A stretch of 64,000 nucleotides of DNA. It comes from an uncultured Saprospiraceae bacterium (GTDB lineage: Bacteria; Bacteroidota; Bacteroidia; Chitinophagales; Saprospiraceae). Location of the stretch: positions 124,001 through 188,000 of the forward strand of contig CAKZQC010000026.1 of the NCBI GenBank assembly GCA_937139495.1, written 5' to 3'. The notes below the pieces were generated by a model. The model had not been told where the DNA came from and did no database searches. It saw only the letters and a list, made by a program, of their open reading frames with translations. Position numbers and translations under genes: made by a program. Shown piece by piece: positions 8,776 through 18,155 of this stretch (positions are counted from its first letter, which is position 1; each line of letters starts with the position of its first letter).

Positions 8776-10731
8776 ATGGCACAAAAACCAGCTACTTTTT
8801 CGCTGCATACCTTATTGGTTCTACTCTTGATTCTCTTGGGTATTGGACTCCGTATCGGCAATCCGTGGGAGCTGACGTTTATTAATGACGAATTGAGTAC
8901 GTGGCAAAAAATCAGCTTTGATAGTGTTGGGCAAGTGATTCAAAATATCAAAGTTGATGACTCACACCCTGTGGGCATGTACGTTTTTTTGTACTATTGG
9001 ACGATGCTTTTTGGCAAGGCTCAGTGGGCTATCAAATTGCCGTTTGTCTTGATGTCTATTGCCTCGATGGGCTTGGTCTATCAGATTAGCAAACATTGGT
9101 TCAACCGCTCTGTGGCACTCTTCGTACTGGCGTATTTTGCTACGCTACAATTTCCGATTTGGTGGGCGGCTATTGCTCGCCAATATCAATCAGGCTTATT
9201 TTGCACGCTCCTGATGGTTTACTTTTGGACACAATTGCTGGTACGCCAGCAAGACAAAAAAGGCTATTGGATAGGCTTCGTGCTGGCAGGTTCTGCTGCC
9301 ATGTACAATCATTATTTTAGTTTGATATTTGCAGGAATAGTTGGTTTGGTTGGTTTCCTTTGGGTCACTCGGCAATTATTTTGGCGATATATCTTGGCAG
9401 GTTTGAGTATGGTTTTGCTTTTTTTGCCCCATTGGGCAATCACACAATATCAGCTGACCAATGCCGACGGGCATACTTGGTATCAAGCACCAGACAGTAG
9501 CTTTTTCGTACAACATTTTTCGTATATTTTTCATTACGAAATTATTTGTATCGGATTGATTTTGCTGATAAGTATCGGTAGTTTGTTGTATTGGAATACA
9601 GCCGTACTAAAAAGCCATTGGCGACAACGCCTAACCGCATTTTTGTTCTTTTGGAGTCCACTTTTATTTGGTTATTTCTATTCGATTTATCAGGCTCCCA
9701 TTTTGCGAGAATCGCATTTATTATTTTCTTTTCCTTATTTATTAATCTTCTTGTTATCGTTCTTTCCTGCTCGTTTGACCAATACCGTCAAGTTGGCTTT
9801 GGTCTGTAGTATTGTAGCAGTCAATGTATATAGTTTGGTGGTCAATCGGCAGCATTTCCAGACCATGAATAGCCACCCTTACTATCCATTTGTAGCCAAT
9901 ACACAGGCATTCGTAGAGCAGCATGACACAAGTCAAGTTACGATTGTATTGGGCGAAAACCCACTGTATTTGGATTATTACAAACAGACTTTAGGAACTA
10001 CGTTTGAGCATATCCCTAGTTTTCGTCCTGCTATTGAGGTCGCTACTTTTAGGAGATTGCTGGAGCAATCCGACAAACCTTATTTGATAATTGGTAGCTT
10101 AGGCGATCTAATTACCAGCATGGCGTTGGATTATTATCCCTATATGATACAGCATGAACAAGGAATCAACTTTGAGTACTATATACTCAGCAAAAAGGCA
10201 TTGGCGGAAGCCTCGGATATAAATTATAGCAACAAAGCGGCTTTTGATTTTGATGCCCCGCCATCTTCTACTCATTGGGAATGGAAAAAAGAGCAAGTAC
10301 AATTCGATAGTACTACTAATAATGCTTATTATCACATACCAAAAGGCGAAGAATGGAGTTTTAAGTACAACTATTCGCTCGATAGTTTATGGGATAAGTC
10401 CTACTTTTTGGAACTACTCCTTGACATCAAAACGGATAGCCTCGCGGCTAATGGTCTGTTGGTGATGGAGTTGATTGATGCCCAAGGCAATTCGTTTGCT
10501 TGGTTTGGCGAGTCGGTCGTGGGGCAAACAATACATTCGCCACAGCAGTGGCAAACGGTGTATGCCAGTATGCGGCTAGCCTATCATGTAGCTGCTCCTG
10601 TATTGCCGCAAGGTAGTACGGCACGAGTATTTTATTGGAATAAAAATAAACAAGCGGTTCAGTTGGATAATATCCAAGTACAAGTCCGTAGCGGAAATAA
10701 GCTATTGTACAAGGACACCAACCCTTTTTGA
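8776..10731 (+). CDS. GT-C glycosyltransferase, PMT/ArnT-like
   Basis: 651 residues. The N-terminal helix is followed by FINDELSTW, matching the acidic first-loop motif of PMT/ArnT (GT39/GT83) enzymes, which move sugars from polyprenyl-phosphate carriers. About ten transmembrane helices run to residue 380. The remaining 270 residues form a soluble domain that ends in a beta-rich carbohydrate-binding-like part. It is separated from the previous membrane protein by 85 bases and precedes gldA by 24. The sugar and acceptor are unknown. Confidence 0.65.
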   Translation: MAQKPATFSLHTLLVLLLILLGIGLRIGNPWELTFINDELSTWQKISFDSVGQVIQNIKVDDSHPVGMYVFLYYWTMLFGKAQWAIKLPFVLMSIASMGLVYQISKHWFNRSVALFVLAYFATLQFPIWWAAIARQYQSGLFCTLLMVYFWTQLLVRQQDKKGYWIGFVLAGSAAMYNHYFSLIFAGIVGLVGFLWVTRQLFWRYILAGLSMVLLFLPHWAITQYQLTNADGHTWYQAPDSSFFVQHFSYIFHYEIICIGLILLISIGSLLYWNTAVLKSHWRQRLTAFLFFWSPLLFGYFYSIYQAPILRESHLLFSFPYLLIFLLSFFPARLTNTVKLALVCSIVAVNVYSLVVNRQHFQTMNSHPYYPFVANTQAFVEQHDTSQVTIVLGENPLYLDYYKQTLGTTFEHIPSFRPAIEVATFRRLLEQSDKPYLIIGSLGDLITSMALDYYPYMIQHEQGINFEYYILSKKALAEASDINYSNKAAFDFDAPPSSTHWEWKKEQVQFDSTTNNAYYHIPKGEEWSFKYNYSLDSLWDKSYFLELLLDIKTDSLAANGLLVMELIDAQGNSFAWFGESVVGQTIHSPQQWQTVYASMRLAYHVAAPVLPQGSTARVFYWNKNKQAVQLDNIQVQVRSGNKLLYKDTNPF

Positions 10732-10755
10732 GCTGCCTGCTAAAAAAATATAACT

Positions 10756-11661
10756 ATGTCTGTAATTGTCAATAATTTGACTAAAATATATGGCTCTCAA
10801 GCAGCTATTAACGATATTTCTTTTGAAACAAAAAAAGGAGAAATATTAGGTTTTTTGGGTCCTAATGGTGCTGGTAAAACGACCACCATGAAAATTATTA
10901 CGTGCTTCATTCCGCCTACCCATGGCACAGTAGAAGTTTGTGGATACGATACCGCCACGGCATCAAAAGACGTGCGGAGGTGTATTGGTTATTTGCCTGA
11001 GCACAATCCACTTTATCTGGATATGTACGTCAAGGAATATCTACTGTTTGTGGCGGGGCTGCACAAGGTACCTAACCCAAAGCAAGCCGTAGGCGAGATG
11101 GTAGAACGGACTGGACTCGTACGAGAACAAAACAAGCTCATCAAATCACTTTCTAAAGGATATAGACAGCGGGTAGGATTGGCACAAGCCATGCTGCACG
11201 ACCCCAAAGTATTGATATTGGACGAACCCACTTCGGGACTTGACCCCAATCAGTTGGTAGAAATCAGAAAGCTGATTCGGGACTTGGGCAAAGAAAAAAC
11301 GGTTATCTTTTCGTCGCACATTATGCAGGAAGTACAAGCACTCTGTGACCGAGTCATTATACTCAACAAAGGCAATATGGCTGCCGATGGAACGCTACTA
11401 GATTTGCAAAAAAAACTGATAAAAGAAACCCAAGTAACCATCGAGTTCAATCGTGCAATAGACCTTGCTCTACTCCAAAAAGCATTGCCGAAGGTGCAGG
11501 TGGTCTTGTTAAAGGATAAGGTTTATCAGATTATTAGTACACAAGAACAGGATATTCGTCCAGCAATTTTTAATTTTGCAGTACAACAAGGATTAATTCT
11601 GCTCGAAATGCACCAAAAAGTTTCGACTATTGAAGATGTATTCCAGCAGGTCACACAATAA
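10756..11661 (+). CDS. gldA: Gliding motility ABC transporter ATPase GldA
   Basis: 301 residues, the usual GldA length. Walker A is GPNGAGKT (35-42), the signature is LSKGYRQRVG (132-141), and Walker B VLILDEPTSGLD (152-163) is followed by SSHIMQEV with the switch histidine. The C-terminal 80 residues match the DUF4162-like tail of drug-type ABC ATPases. GldA pairs with GldF/GldG membrane subunits in gliding Bacteroidota; those subunits are not in this window. The next gene starts 8 bases downstream, so the two are probably co-transcribed. Confidence 0.85.
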   Translation: MSVIVNNLTKIYGSQAAINDISFETKKGEILGFLGPNGAGKTTTMKIITCFIPPTHGTVEVCGYDTATASKDVRRCIGYLPEHNPLYLDMYVKEYLLFVAGLHKVPNPKQAVGEMVERTGLVREQNKLIKSLSKGYRQRVGLAQAMLHDPKVLILDEPTSGLDPNQLVEIRKLIRDLGKEKTVIFSSHIMQEVQALCDRVIILNKGNMAADGTLLDLQKKLIKETQVTIEFNRAIDLALLQKALPKVQVVLLKDKVYQIISTQEQDIRPAIFNFAVQQGLILLEMHQKVSTIEDVFQQVTQ

Positions 11662-11669
11662 GCAATCGG

Positions 11670-12518
11670 ATGAAAATTATAAGTATTGGACTACTAGCTA
11701 TACTCAGTTTAGTAGCTATTGGCTGTGGAGGCAAAGGGGAAACAAGAGAAGATGAAAAACCGTTGGCACGTGTTGGCGAACGGTATCTTTATCCTTCCGA
11801 CACAGAAGGAATTGGTCAAGGTATGTCCGATAAGGACAGCCTCTACCAACTCGATATTCATGTACAACAATGGATAAGCGACCAACTGATGTTGCGTGTT
11901 GCCGAAAAAAACGTCAAAGTAACTAAGCGTATGGAACGCATGGTCACTGATTATCAATCCAATTTGATCATGAGTGAATATGAAAAACAACTCATTCTGG
12001 AACAGATGGATACAGAGGTCACCCCCGAACAATTGGCAGATTATTACGGAGAAAATAAAGAACAGTATCAGTCTGGTATTGATTGGGTTCAGTGCCACTT
12101 TGTGAAAGCAAAACGCTCACTCGAAGGCGTAGAAGATCTCAGAAAATGGTTCAAATCAAGTGATGAAGCAGATTTTGAACGTGTGAAATTGTTTTGTGCT
12201 AAAAATAACACGATGCATATCCTCAACGAAAAGCTCTGGATAAAATACGACAAAGTACTTCGTGAAGTACCTGATGGCAGTATCACAAGTCGCCATCGCA
12301 ATGGTTCTTCCACGCTAGATCGCTCAGACGATAACTATATTTATTTGCTCAAAGTATATGAGTATCGAGACAAAGAAGATGCAACGCCATTGCCACAATT
12401 ACAAACCGAAATTACACGTATTATTCTGCATCTGCGACACAACGAAATTTTGCGTTCTATTCGTCGTCAAGTATATGAAGAGGGCAAATCTGCTGGACGT
12501 TTTGAGGTGTTTAAGTAA
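11670..12518 (+). CDS. SurA/PpiC-like lipoprotein
   Basis: 282 residues. The N-terminus MKIISIGLLAILSLVAIGC ends in a lipoprotein box with Cys at 19. The helical region 45-135 resembles the SurA N-terminal chaperone domain. A short, degenerate rotamase-like part and a C-terminal helix follow. I do not see the full parvulin motif set, so chaperone activity is more likely than prolyl isomerase activity. It starts 8 bases after gldA. Probable role: periplasmic chaperone for outer-membrane or surface proteins. Confidence 0.6.
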   Translation: MKIISIGLLAILSLVAIGCGGKGETREDEKPLARVGERYLYPSDTEGIGQGMSDKDSLYQLDIHVQQWISDQLMLRVAEKNVKVTKRMERMVTDYQSNLIMSEYEKQLILEQMDTEVTPEQLADYYGENKEQYQSGIDWVQCHFVKAKRSLEGVEDLRKWFKSSDEADFERVKLFCAKNNTMHILNEKLWIKYDKVLREVPDGSITSRHRNGSSTLDRSDDNYIYLLKVYEYRDKEDATPLPQLQTEITRIILHLRHNEILRSIRRQVYEEGKSAGRFEVFK

Positions 12519-12523
12519 GTCAT

Positions 12524-12756
12524 ATAAAACCGTACACTTTTTAGCTAGCGTCATTTTAGGGGAAAGAATAACAGTTAACGTTGCTCTTAATAAGACCACT
12601 TTGCTGTTAGATACTAGAAGTTAGATTTCCAACAATAGCTTGTCAAGCTATTGTTGACGATTTGTTAGACAACTTCAGTGCAAATCAGTTGAATCAGTGT
12701 AATCTGTGGAACTTTTTTTATTTTTTTAGTCCTAGCACAAAAGTGTACGGTTTTAT
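12524..12756. mobile_element. MITE-like element, 233 bp
   Basis: The ends are inverted repeats. ATAAAACCGTACACTTTT at 12524-12541 is the exact reverse complement of 12739-12756, and with two mismatches the match extends to 25 bases. A perfect 13-bp palindrome (12630-12656) lies at the centre. It has no coding capacity. The left 90 bases recur as a solitary diverged copy at 22486-22576. I see no target duplication. The element starts five bases after the stop of the SurA-like gene. Confidence 0.65.
12630..12656. repeat. Perfect 13-bp palindrome at centre of MITE-like element
   Basis: CAACAATAGCTTG and CAAGCTATTGTTG flank a single T. The core GCTTGTCAAG also occurs in the hairpin at 48167-48197. 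Confidence 0.75.
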
Positions 12757-12860
12757 AGTGAACCATAATAGCAATGGCTGTTAAAGTAGTGACTCTTAGG
12801 AATTTTTGAGCAGGCTGGTTAGTTAATTGATTAAATAATCACCAACTAAAACTCCTTTCC

Positions 12861-13736
12861 ATGCAAATATTTGCTACTATCCTATTTATTTTAGCGGCGT
12901 TCTCTTGGACTCTAGCCCAAGGCAATATACAGCCTTATACCATAGTGACCGTCGATACTTTTTCTACCAAAAGTAAGCTAGACGAATATCCTGACAAACA
13001 GCATTTGCCTTATAATTATTTGCTCGAATCTACGATGTACCCGATGGCTGCCAGCTATTATGCAGAAGTAATTTATACAGGAAGAGAACGCAACAAATTG
13101 ATGGGTGACAAGCATTATTCGCCTCGTTTTTATTTGCAAGATAACCAACTTAGGCTACATAGTAGCATACAACTAGCAGGACTACAATCCATACGGATGC
13201 AAGTCGTACTGGACAGCACTCAACGAACACTAACGTGGTCTATTTACTCCTTAGTAGATACTACATTGGATAGTACGCTTACACGCAATATCAGGATACA
13301 AACAGCAGCACCACCATTAGGATATACCATCAAGATAGTGCAACACCGCACAGCACAAGCAGCTGACTTATTGGCATATAGCCAAGATTACAGCTATAAT
13401 CGAGTCGATGTTTTGGAATCTTGGAGCGATACTGCTAGTTACTTTGAGGGTTTCCGTTATTCGTTTGTTCATTTTCCTCCTCGTAGCCTTTTTGATTTAG
13501 TCAAGCACGAAGTTGATTGGCAAAAAGAAGTATTTTGGTCGAGTTGTTTTGGGGGCGATTGTTCTATGCGATTGGAGAATATTCCTTATTTTGATGCGAT
13601 TACCAATATGTACATTATTCGGGTGCATAATATTTGGGGTGGCTGTGCTGCTGGAGGAGAAGCGTGTACGAGTGCCATTTTGACCAAACCAAATGCTACT
13701 TTTGGTGTCGTCATAGAAGCCGAACATATAGACTAA
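12861..13736 (+). CDS. Secreted protein of unknown function
   Basis: 291 residues with a signal peptide, MQIFATILFILAAFSWTLAQ. The mature protein is beta-rich with many Ser, Thr and Tyr residues. Two cysteine pairs near the C-terminus (SSCFGGDCSM, GGCAAGGEAC) suggest disulphides or a metal site in an extracytoplasmic fold. I recognise no family. It ends 6 bases before the metallo-hydrolase gene, so the two probably share a transcript. Confidence 0.6.
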   Translation: MQIFATILFILAAFSWTLAQGNIQPYTIVTVDTFSTKSKLDEYPDKQHLPYNYLLESTMYPMAASYYAEVIYTGRERNKLMGDKHYSPRFYLQDNQLRLHSSIQLAGLQSIRMQVVLDSTQRTLTWSIYSLVDTTLDSTLTRNIRIQTAAPPLGYTIKIVQHRTAQAADLLAYSQDYSYNRVDVLESWSDTASYFEGFRYSFVHFPPRSLFDLVKHEVDWQKEVFWSSCFGGDCSMRLENIPYFDAITNMYIIRVHNIWGGCAAGGEACTSAILTKPNATFGVVIEAEHID

Positions 13737-13742
13737 TCAATC

Positions 13743-14504
13743 ATGAAAATAACTTTTTTGGGTACAGGTACATCACAAGGTATTCCTATTATTGGCTGTC
13801 CTTGTGCAGTTTGTCAATCGAGCGATACGAAAGATAAGCGGCTGCGCTGCTCGGTACAAGTGGAGTATCAAGGCAAGACCATTATTATTGATGTAGGGCC
13901 TGATTTTAGGCAGCAGATGCTGCGAGCCAACACCACTTATATTGATGGTATCTTGATTACACACGGACACAATGACCATATTGCGGGGCTGGACGATATT
14001 CGTCCTTTCAATTTTCTGCACGAAATGGATATGCCTGTTTATGGTCAAGCCAATGTATTGGAATTTCTAAAACAGCGGTACCCTTATATTTTTCAGGGCA
14101 ATTACCCCGGTGTACCACGGGTATTGCTACACGAAATAGACGAAAATAGCCGACCTACTTTGGCTGGTATTCCTATCCTACCGATTCTCGTCAATCATGG
14201 CAATTTGCCCATATTGGGCTACCGAATAGGCGATTTTGCTTACTTGACCGACTTCAAGACCATCAATGATTCGGAATTGCCAAAACTAACAGGCATCAAA
14301 ACGCTGGTGGTATCTGCCCTACAGCAAGAGCAACACCACTCACACGCTACACTGGAAGAATCCTTAGCGTTTGCTGCTCAAGTAGATGCTCCCATGACCT
14401 ACTTGACCCACTTGAGCCATAGTATGGGAACACACGAGGCGACCGCTCAGCTATTGCCCGAAAGGATTCAGATTGCTTATGATGGATTGGTAATAAAGCT
14501 ATAA
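13743..14504 (+). CDS. MBL-fold metallo-hydrolase, PhnP-like
   Basis: 253 residues, full length for this family. The metal site HGHNDH (74-79) is the HxHxDH motif that binds two metal ions. GCPCAVC (18-24) matches the structural zinc Cys cluster of PhnP-type cyclic phosphodiesterases. Further ligands appear as the His in VNHGN, the Asp in LTDFK and the His in LTHLSHS near the end. PhnP opens phosphoribosyl 1,2-cyclic phosphate. No other phosphonate genes are nearby, so the substrate here is open. It is cytoplasmic. Confidence 0.75.
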   Translation: MKITFLGTGTSQGIPIIGCPCAVCQSSDTKDKRLRCSVQVEYQGKTIIIDVGPDFRQQMLRANTTYIDGILITHGHNDHIAGLDDIRPFNFLHEMDMPVYGQANVLEFLKQRYPYIFQGNYPGVPRVLLHEIDENSRPTLAGIPILPILVNHGNLPILGYRIGDFAYLTDFKTINDSELPKLTGIKTLVVSALQQEQHHSHATLEESLAFAAQVDAPMTYLTHLSHSMGTHEATAQLLPERIQIAYDGLVIKL

Positions 14505-14737
14505 AAAAGAAGCGCTTATTGTTTATCTATCTGAAGGTATTTAAAAAGTCCTTTTGTGGAGAAATGAATACTAAGGCTTATTTTTAACACTCGCCTTGGC
14601 GATCCTAATCTATTGGGTACAGTGTACCAAACAATTAAGAGGGAACAGAAAATATATTTCATTTATACATGAATAAAATTTTCAAACAACTTCTCTTTTA
14701 TAATAGATTCGTTTTCTAAATAACACATTATTTTTAG

Positions 14738-14745
14738 TACATTTG
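14738..14745 (+). promoter_or_regulatory. Bacteroidota -7 box TACATTTG
   Basis: TACATTTG followed by CG fits TAnnTTTG and lies 32 bases upstream of the small membrane protein gene. The -33 region reads GTTTTC rather than TTG, so the promoter is only partly matched. Confidence 0.45.
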
Positions 14746-14776
14746 CGGGACATTAATACTTAACTCTTTATTTGTA

Positions 14777-15178
14777 TTGAGAATACTATTATCCATATCA
14801 TTCATTTTTTTGCTAATAGGTACTAATTTTAGTACACTTTGGGTATTGCTTAATTTCAAAATTAATCAAGAATACATTGCAAAAAACCTTTGTGTCAACA
14901 GAGATAAACCAGCTTCTTGTTGTAAAGGAAAGTGTTATGTCATCAAGGAAATAACAAAACACCAAGAACAAGAAAAAAAAACCAATACAACAGAACAAAA
15001 ACAGCCCCCAATCCATCTAGCTACTTCAGCAAATAACTCCCTATTTGCTAACATTAATCAAGAAAGCTATTTCTCGGCAAATCAATCTTGGTATAAAACC
15101 AATGTACCTGCTGAAAAAACATGGTGTTATGCTTTCGATTATCTCCATTCTATATTCCATCCTCCCAAGCTATTTTAA
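14777..15178 (+). CDS. Small membrane protein with CCKGKC motif, metal-uptake associated
   Basis: 133 residues from a TTG start; no ATG is available in frame before the conserved part. One N-terminal transmembrane helix (about 3-27) is followed by NQEYIAKNLCVNRDKPASCC and then KGKCYVIKE. This pattern is known from small Bacteroidota proteins found beside TonB-dependent receptors. The cysteines may bind a metal ion or form disulphides. The rest is a Lys/Gln linker and an aromatic tail. The receptor and PepSY genes downstream point to metal or siderophore uptake. Confidence 0.6.
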   Translation: MRILLSISFIFLLIGTNFSTLWVLLNFKINQEYIAKNLCVNRDKPASCCKGKCYVIKEITKHQEQEKKTNTTEQKQPPIHLATSANNSLFANINQESYFSANQSWYKTNVPAEKTWCYAFDYLHSIFHPPKLF

Positions 15179-15782
15179 ATGTTTATCGAAAGACATTGTT
15201 ATCAATAGTTTTGAAGAGATAAAGCCTTTTTGAGAATAGAACACTTATAAGTTATGTACCTGCCTAATGGGCAGTAGTACAGTAGCTTTTCATTCTCATT
15301 TAAGAGCCTTCAGTACAACTTCTATCCTAGTTTTTTTTTGTGTAAACGTAAACACACTAGTAGTGTATGAGTAACCAAACTCGTAGCCCTATTTTTAGTG
15401 TACTTTATGACCGACTCAAAAGTAAAAACTAGTCCAATACAATACTTATCTCCTCTCCAACACCTATGTACACAATGTCAAATAACTAATTTAAAATCAA
15501 CTAGTTACATCTATTATGTTATCTGTTTTTTAGACAATTAAAAATTAGGTTCTTTTCTTAATTTAATAGCTAACTAAATTTAGCTTATTAGAAACAGAGC
15601 TGTCATTTGATTTCTAAAGACATTCCAAACAACTGAACTAGTTAATTATTTATCAGATTTAACTTTTTACTGCCTTTTTGAAGCATTTTCAAAATAGGTA
15701 TAGGGTCTTGTATGTCTATACAAATAAGTTCTCTATCAAAAAAAAGTTACCGACTTACTTTTAGAATAAAAAAATACTTAGA
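15179..15782. other. 600-bp AT-rich leader region before TonB receptor
   Basis: No ORF is supported. I see T-runs near 15331 and weak short inverted repeats (for example ACACTAGTAGTGT near 15355), but no clear terminator or metal-regulator box. It may hold the promoter for the receptor gene. Confidence 0.4.
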
Positions 15783-18086
15783 ATGAAATATTTATTATTA
15801 TTATCAATAATGCTATGTATAGTGACTAGTAGTATAGCTCAAAATACTATCCGTGGTACTGTCATTGATCAAGAAACAGGAGCACCACTATCATTTGTAT
15901 CCATTTATAATATAACCAATAAAACCACCACATCAACTACTCTGAATGGAACCTTCGAGATAGAAGGTGTTGTTCAGACCGATTCATTACAAATCACCTA
16001 TATCGGCTATGAGAAAAGTACTGTTTTAGCAACAGAAAATACGACTATAAATTTATCTCCTGTGGCTTTGTCTATTAACGAGGTAATCGTAACGGCTAGT
16101 AGAGAGCAAGGCAAAAGAACAGAAGCTCCAGTCGCTATTTCTGTTATTTCGACAGAACAAATAGAAGACAACCGACCAACTACTATTGACCAAGTACTCA
16201 ATCAAACCTCAGGTGTTTATATGGTTGATTTGGGCAATGAACAGCATACCATGAGTATAAGAAAACCAATGGATTACGGTGCTTCTTATTTATATCTAGA
16301 AGATGGCGTTCCGATTCGCACATCGGGTGTTTTTAATCACAATGCACTGATTGAAATCAATATGGCTAATGTTGGCAGAATCGAATTGATAAGAGGACCT
16401 GCTTCTAGCCTATATGGTAGTGAAGCCATTGGAGGTGCTGTCAATTTCATAAGCAAAAAACCAACTGTACTGCCTTCTGGCAATGTCAGTATTCAAGGCA
16501 ATACTATTGGATATAAACGAATAGATTTAGGTGCATCAGGCACCATTGCCAAAAAAGTAGGGATTCAATTTGCAGGTTATTATGCCGACCAATCAGATGG
16601 GATTATTGCTCATTCCGATTTTGACAAACTAGCCTTGAGTCTAGATCTAAACTACTACATTTCTAAAAAAACTGAATTGGTCTGGAGCAATTCTTATGTC
16701 GATTATTATTCAGATATGTCTGGATCTTTGGATAGTACTGATTTTTATAGCAAGCAATACACCTCTAATCAAACCTTCACCAACAGACAAGTAAATGCCT
16801 ATCGAAGTAAATTGGCGTTCAATCACTACTGGAATGACTATTCTAAATCTACAGCTGTCGCTTATTTTAGAGCTAACTCTATTCAACAAAATCCATCTTA
16901 CCGTGTCGCTGATGACTTTAAGCCTTGGATTCCTGTTGGGAATCCAAATTTAGCTCATGGACAATTGAATGATAACAGTTTCAATAGTTATGGATTAATA
17001 TTGCAACACAAACAGCGCTTTGATTGGTTGAACAGCAGTCTTATCGGTGGTGCTAGTATAGACTATAGCCCCAATACTTATCAATCAAACTATATTAGTA
17101 TTGTCAAAAATGATGATGGTGTTTATGAGAGTTTTGAACAAACAGATAGTTTGTTGGCAGATTACACCGCTCACTTGATCAATGTGGGTGCTTACTTGCA
17201 ATACAAAATAGAGCCAACCAAAGGATTTAATATTGTATTTGGTTTGCGTTATGATTATTTCAATTACAATTTTGATAATGCACTTAATGAAAATGATTTC
17301 ACTTCCATACTAGAAGGTGCCAATTCCTTTTATCAGTTTACCCCTAACCTTGGTATTACGTACGAACTGAGCAAAGATGCTGGACTTTATGCTAATTATG
17401 GCAGAGGTTTCTTGCCTCCACAAGTAAGCCAGCTTTATGTTGGAACAGACATACCAATCTTAGATCCTGTTTATTACAATAATTTTGAAATAGGTGGTTG
17501 GGTTGCTTTTGCCAAAGGCAACGCTAAGTTTGAGGCAAGTGTCTATCGTATGGACGGTCAAAATGAAATTATTTCTGTACTCCAAGATGATGGAACTTCT
17601 ATTAGTCAGAATGCAGGAAAAACCATTCACCAAGGAATAGAATATAGTTTAATGGCTTTTCTAGGAAAAGATTTTAAATTCAGAATCGGTGGAACACATT
17701 CGATGCACCGCTTTACCGATTTTAGAGTTGATGGAGTTGATTTTTCTGGCAAAAAAATGCCTCAAGCACCAGAATGGATTGCAAATGCACAACTAACCTA
17801 CAAACCTAGCTACCTCAAAGGTTTTCTATTTAGTATCGAGTGGCAACACATCAATGAATATTTTATGGACCAACAAAACTCTGTTAGTTATGCAGGACAT
17901 GATGTATTTAACCTGAGAGTTGGTTATACCTGGAAATCTATCTCTATTTGGGGACAAATAATTAATGCAACCGATGAATTGTATGCAACTACTGCCAGTT
18001 CTTCCAAATGGGGGCAATCTTATTCTCTAGGCAGACCACAAAACTTTGTGATAGGTCTAGCCTACAAATTCCAACACAAAAAATAG
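15783..18086 (+). CDS. TonB-dependent outer-membrane receptor
   Basis: 767 residues. A signal peptide (MKYLLLLSIMLCIVTSSIAQ) is followed by a CarboxypepD_reg-like domain (about 22-95, IRGTVIDQETGAPLSFVSI). The plug domain (about 110-230, ending IELIRGPASSLYGSEAIGGA) and a 22-strand-type barrel follow, ending in an aromatic-rich strand (FVIGLAYKF). The length is normal for a siderophore or cobalamin-type receptor. The PepSY protein directly downstream suggests an iron-siderophore or other metal-complex substrate (inference). Confidence 0.85.
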   Translation: MKYLLLLSIMLCIVTSSIAQNTIRGTVIDQETGAPLSFVSIYNITNKTTTSTTLNGTFEIEGVVQTDSLQITYIGYEKSTVLATENTTINLSPVALSINEVIVTASREQGKRTEAPVAISVISTEQIEDNRPTTIDQVLNQTSGVYMVDLGNEQHTMSIRKPMDYGASYLYLEDGVPIRTSGVFNHNALIEINMANVGRIELIRGPASSLYGSEAIGGAVNFISKKPTVLPSGNVSIQGNTIGYKRIDLGASGTIAKKVGIQFAGYYADQSDGIIAHSDFDKLALSLDLNYYISKKTELVWSNSYVDYYSDMSGSLDSTDFYSKQYTSNQTFTNRQVNAYRSKLAFNHYWNDYSKSTAVAYFRANSIQQNPSYRVADDFKPWIPVGNPNLAHGQLNDNSFNSYGLILQHKQRFDWLNSSLIGGASIDYSPNTYQSNYISIVKNDDGVYESFEQTDSLLADYTAHLINVGAYLQYKIEPTKGFNIVFGLRYDYFNYNFDNALNENDFTSILEGANSFYQFTPNLGITYELSKDAGLYANYGRGFLPPQVSQLYVGTDIPILDPVYYNNFEIGGWVAFAKGNAKFEASVYRMDGQNEIISVLQDDGTSISQNAGKTIHQGIEYSLMAFLGKDFKFRIGGTHSMHRFTDFRVDGVDFSGKKMPQAPEWIANAQLTYKPSYLKGFLFSIEWQHINEYFMDQQNSVSYAGHDVFNLRVGYTWKSISIWGQIINATDELYATTASSSKWGQSYSLGRPQNFVIGLAYKFQHKK

Positions 18087-18098
18087 TTTCTAAATTCA

Positions 18099-18142
18099 GC
18101 TTGATAGCTTATTACGAACAAGCTCTTAATAAGCTATCAAGC
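18099..18142. terminator. Long hairpin between receptor and PepSY genes
   Basis: GCTTGATAGCTTATTA pairs perfectly with TAATAAGCTATCAAGC around a 12-base loop. There is no strong T-run after it, so it may be an attenuator or mRNA-stability hairpin that lowers expression of the downstream PepSY gene rather than a full terminator. Confidence 0.55.
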
Positions 18143-18155
18143 AAAATTACTAACC

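Noticed and set aside
12358..12624. 88-codon frame over the end of the SurA-like gene
   Set aside because: It overlaps the gene in another frame and continues into the MITE-like element.
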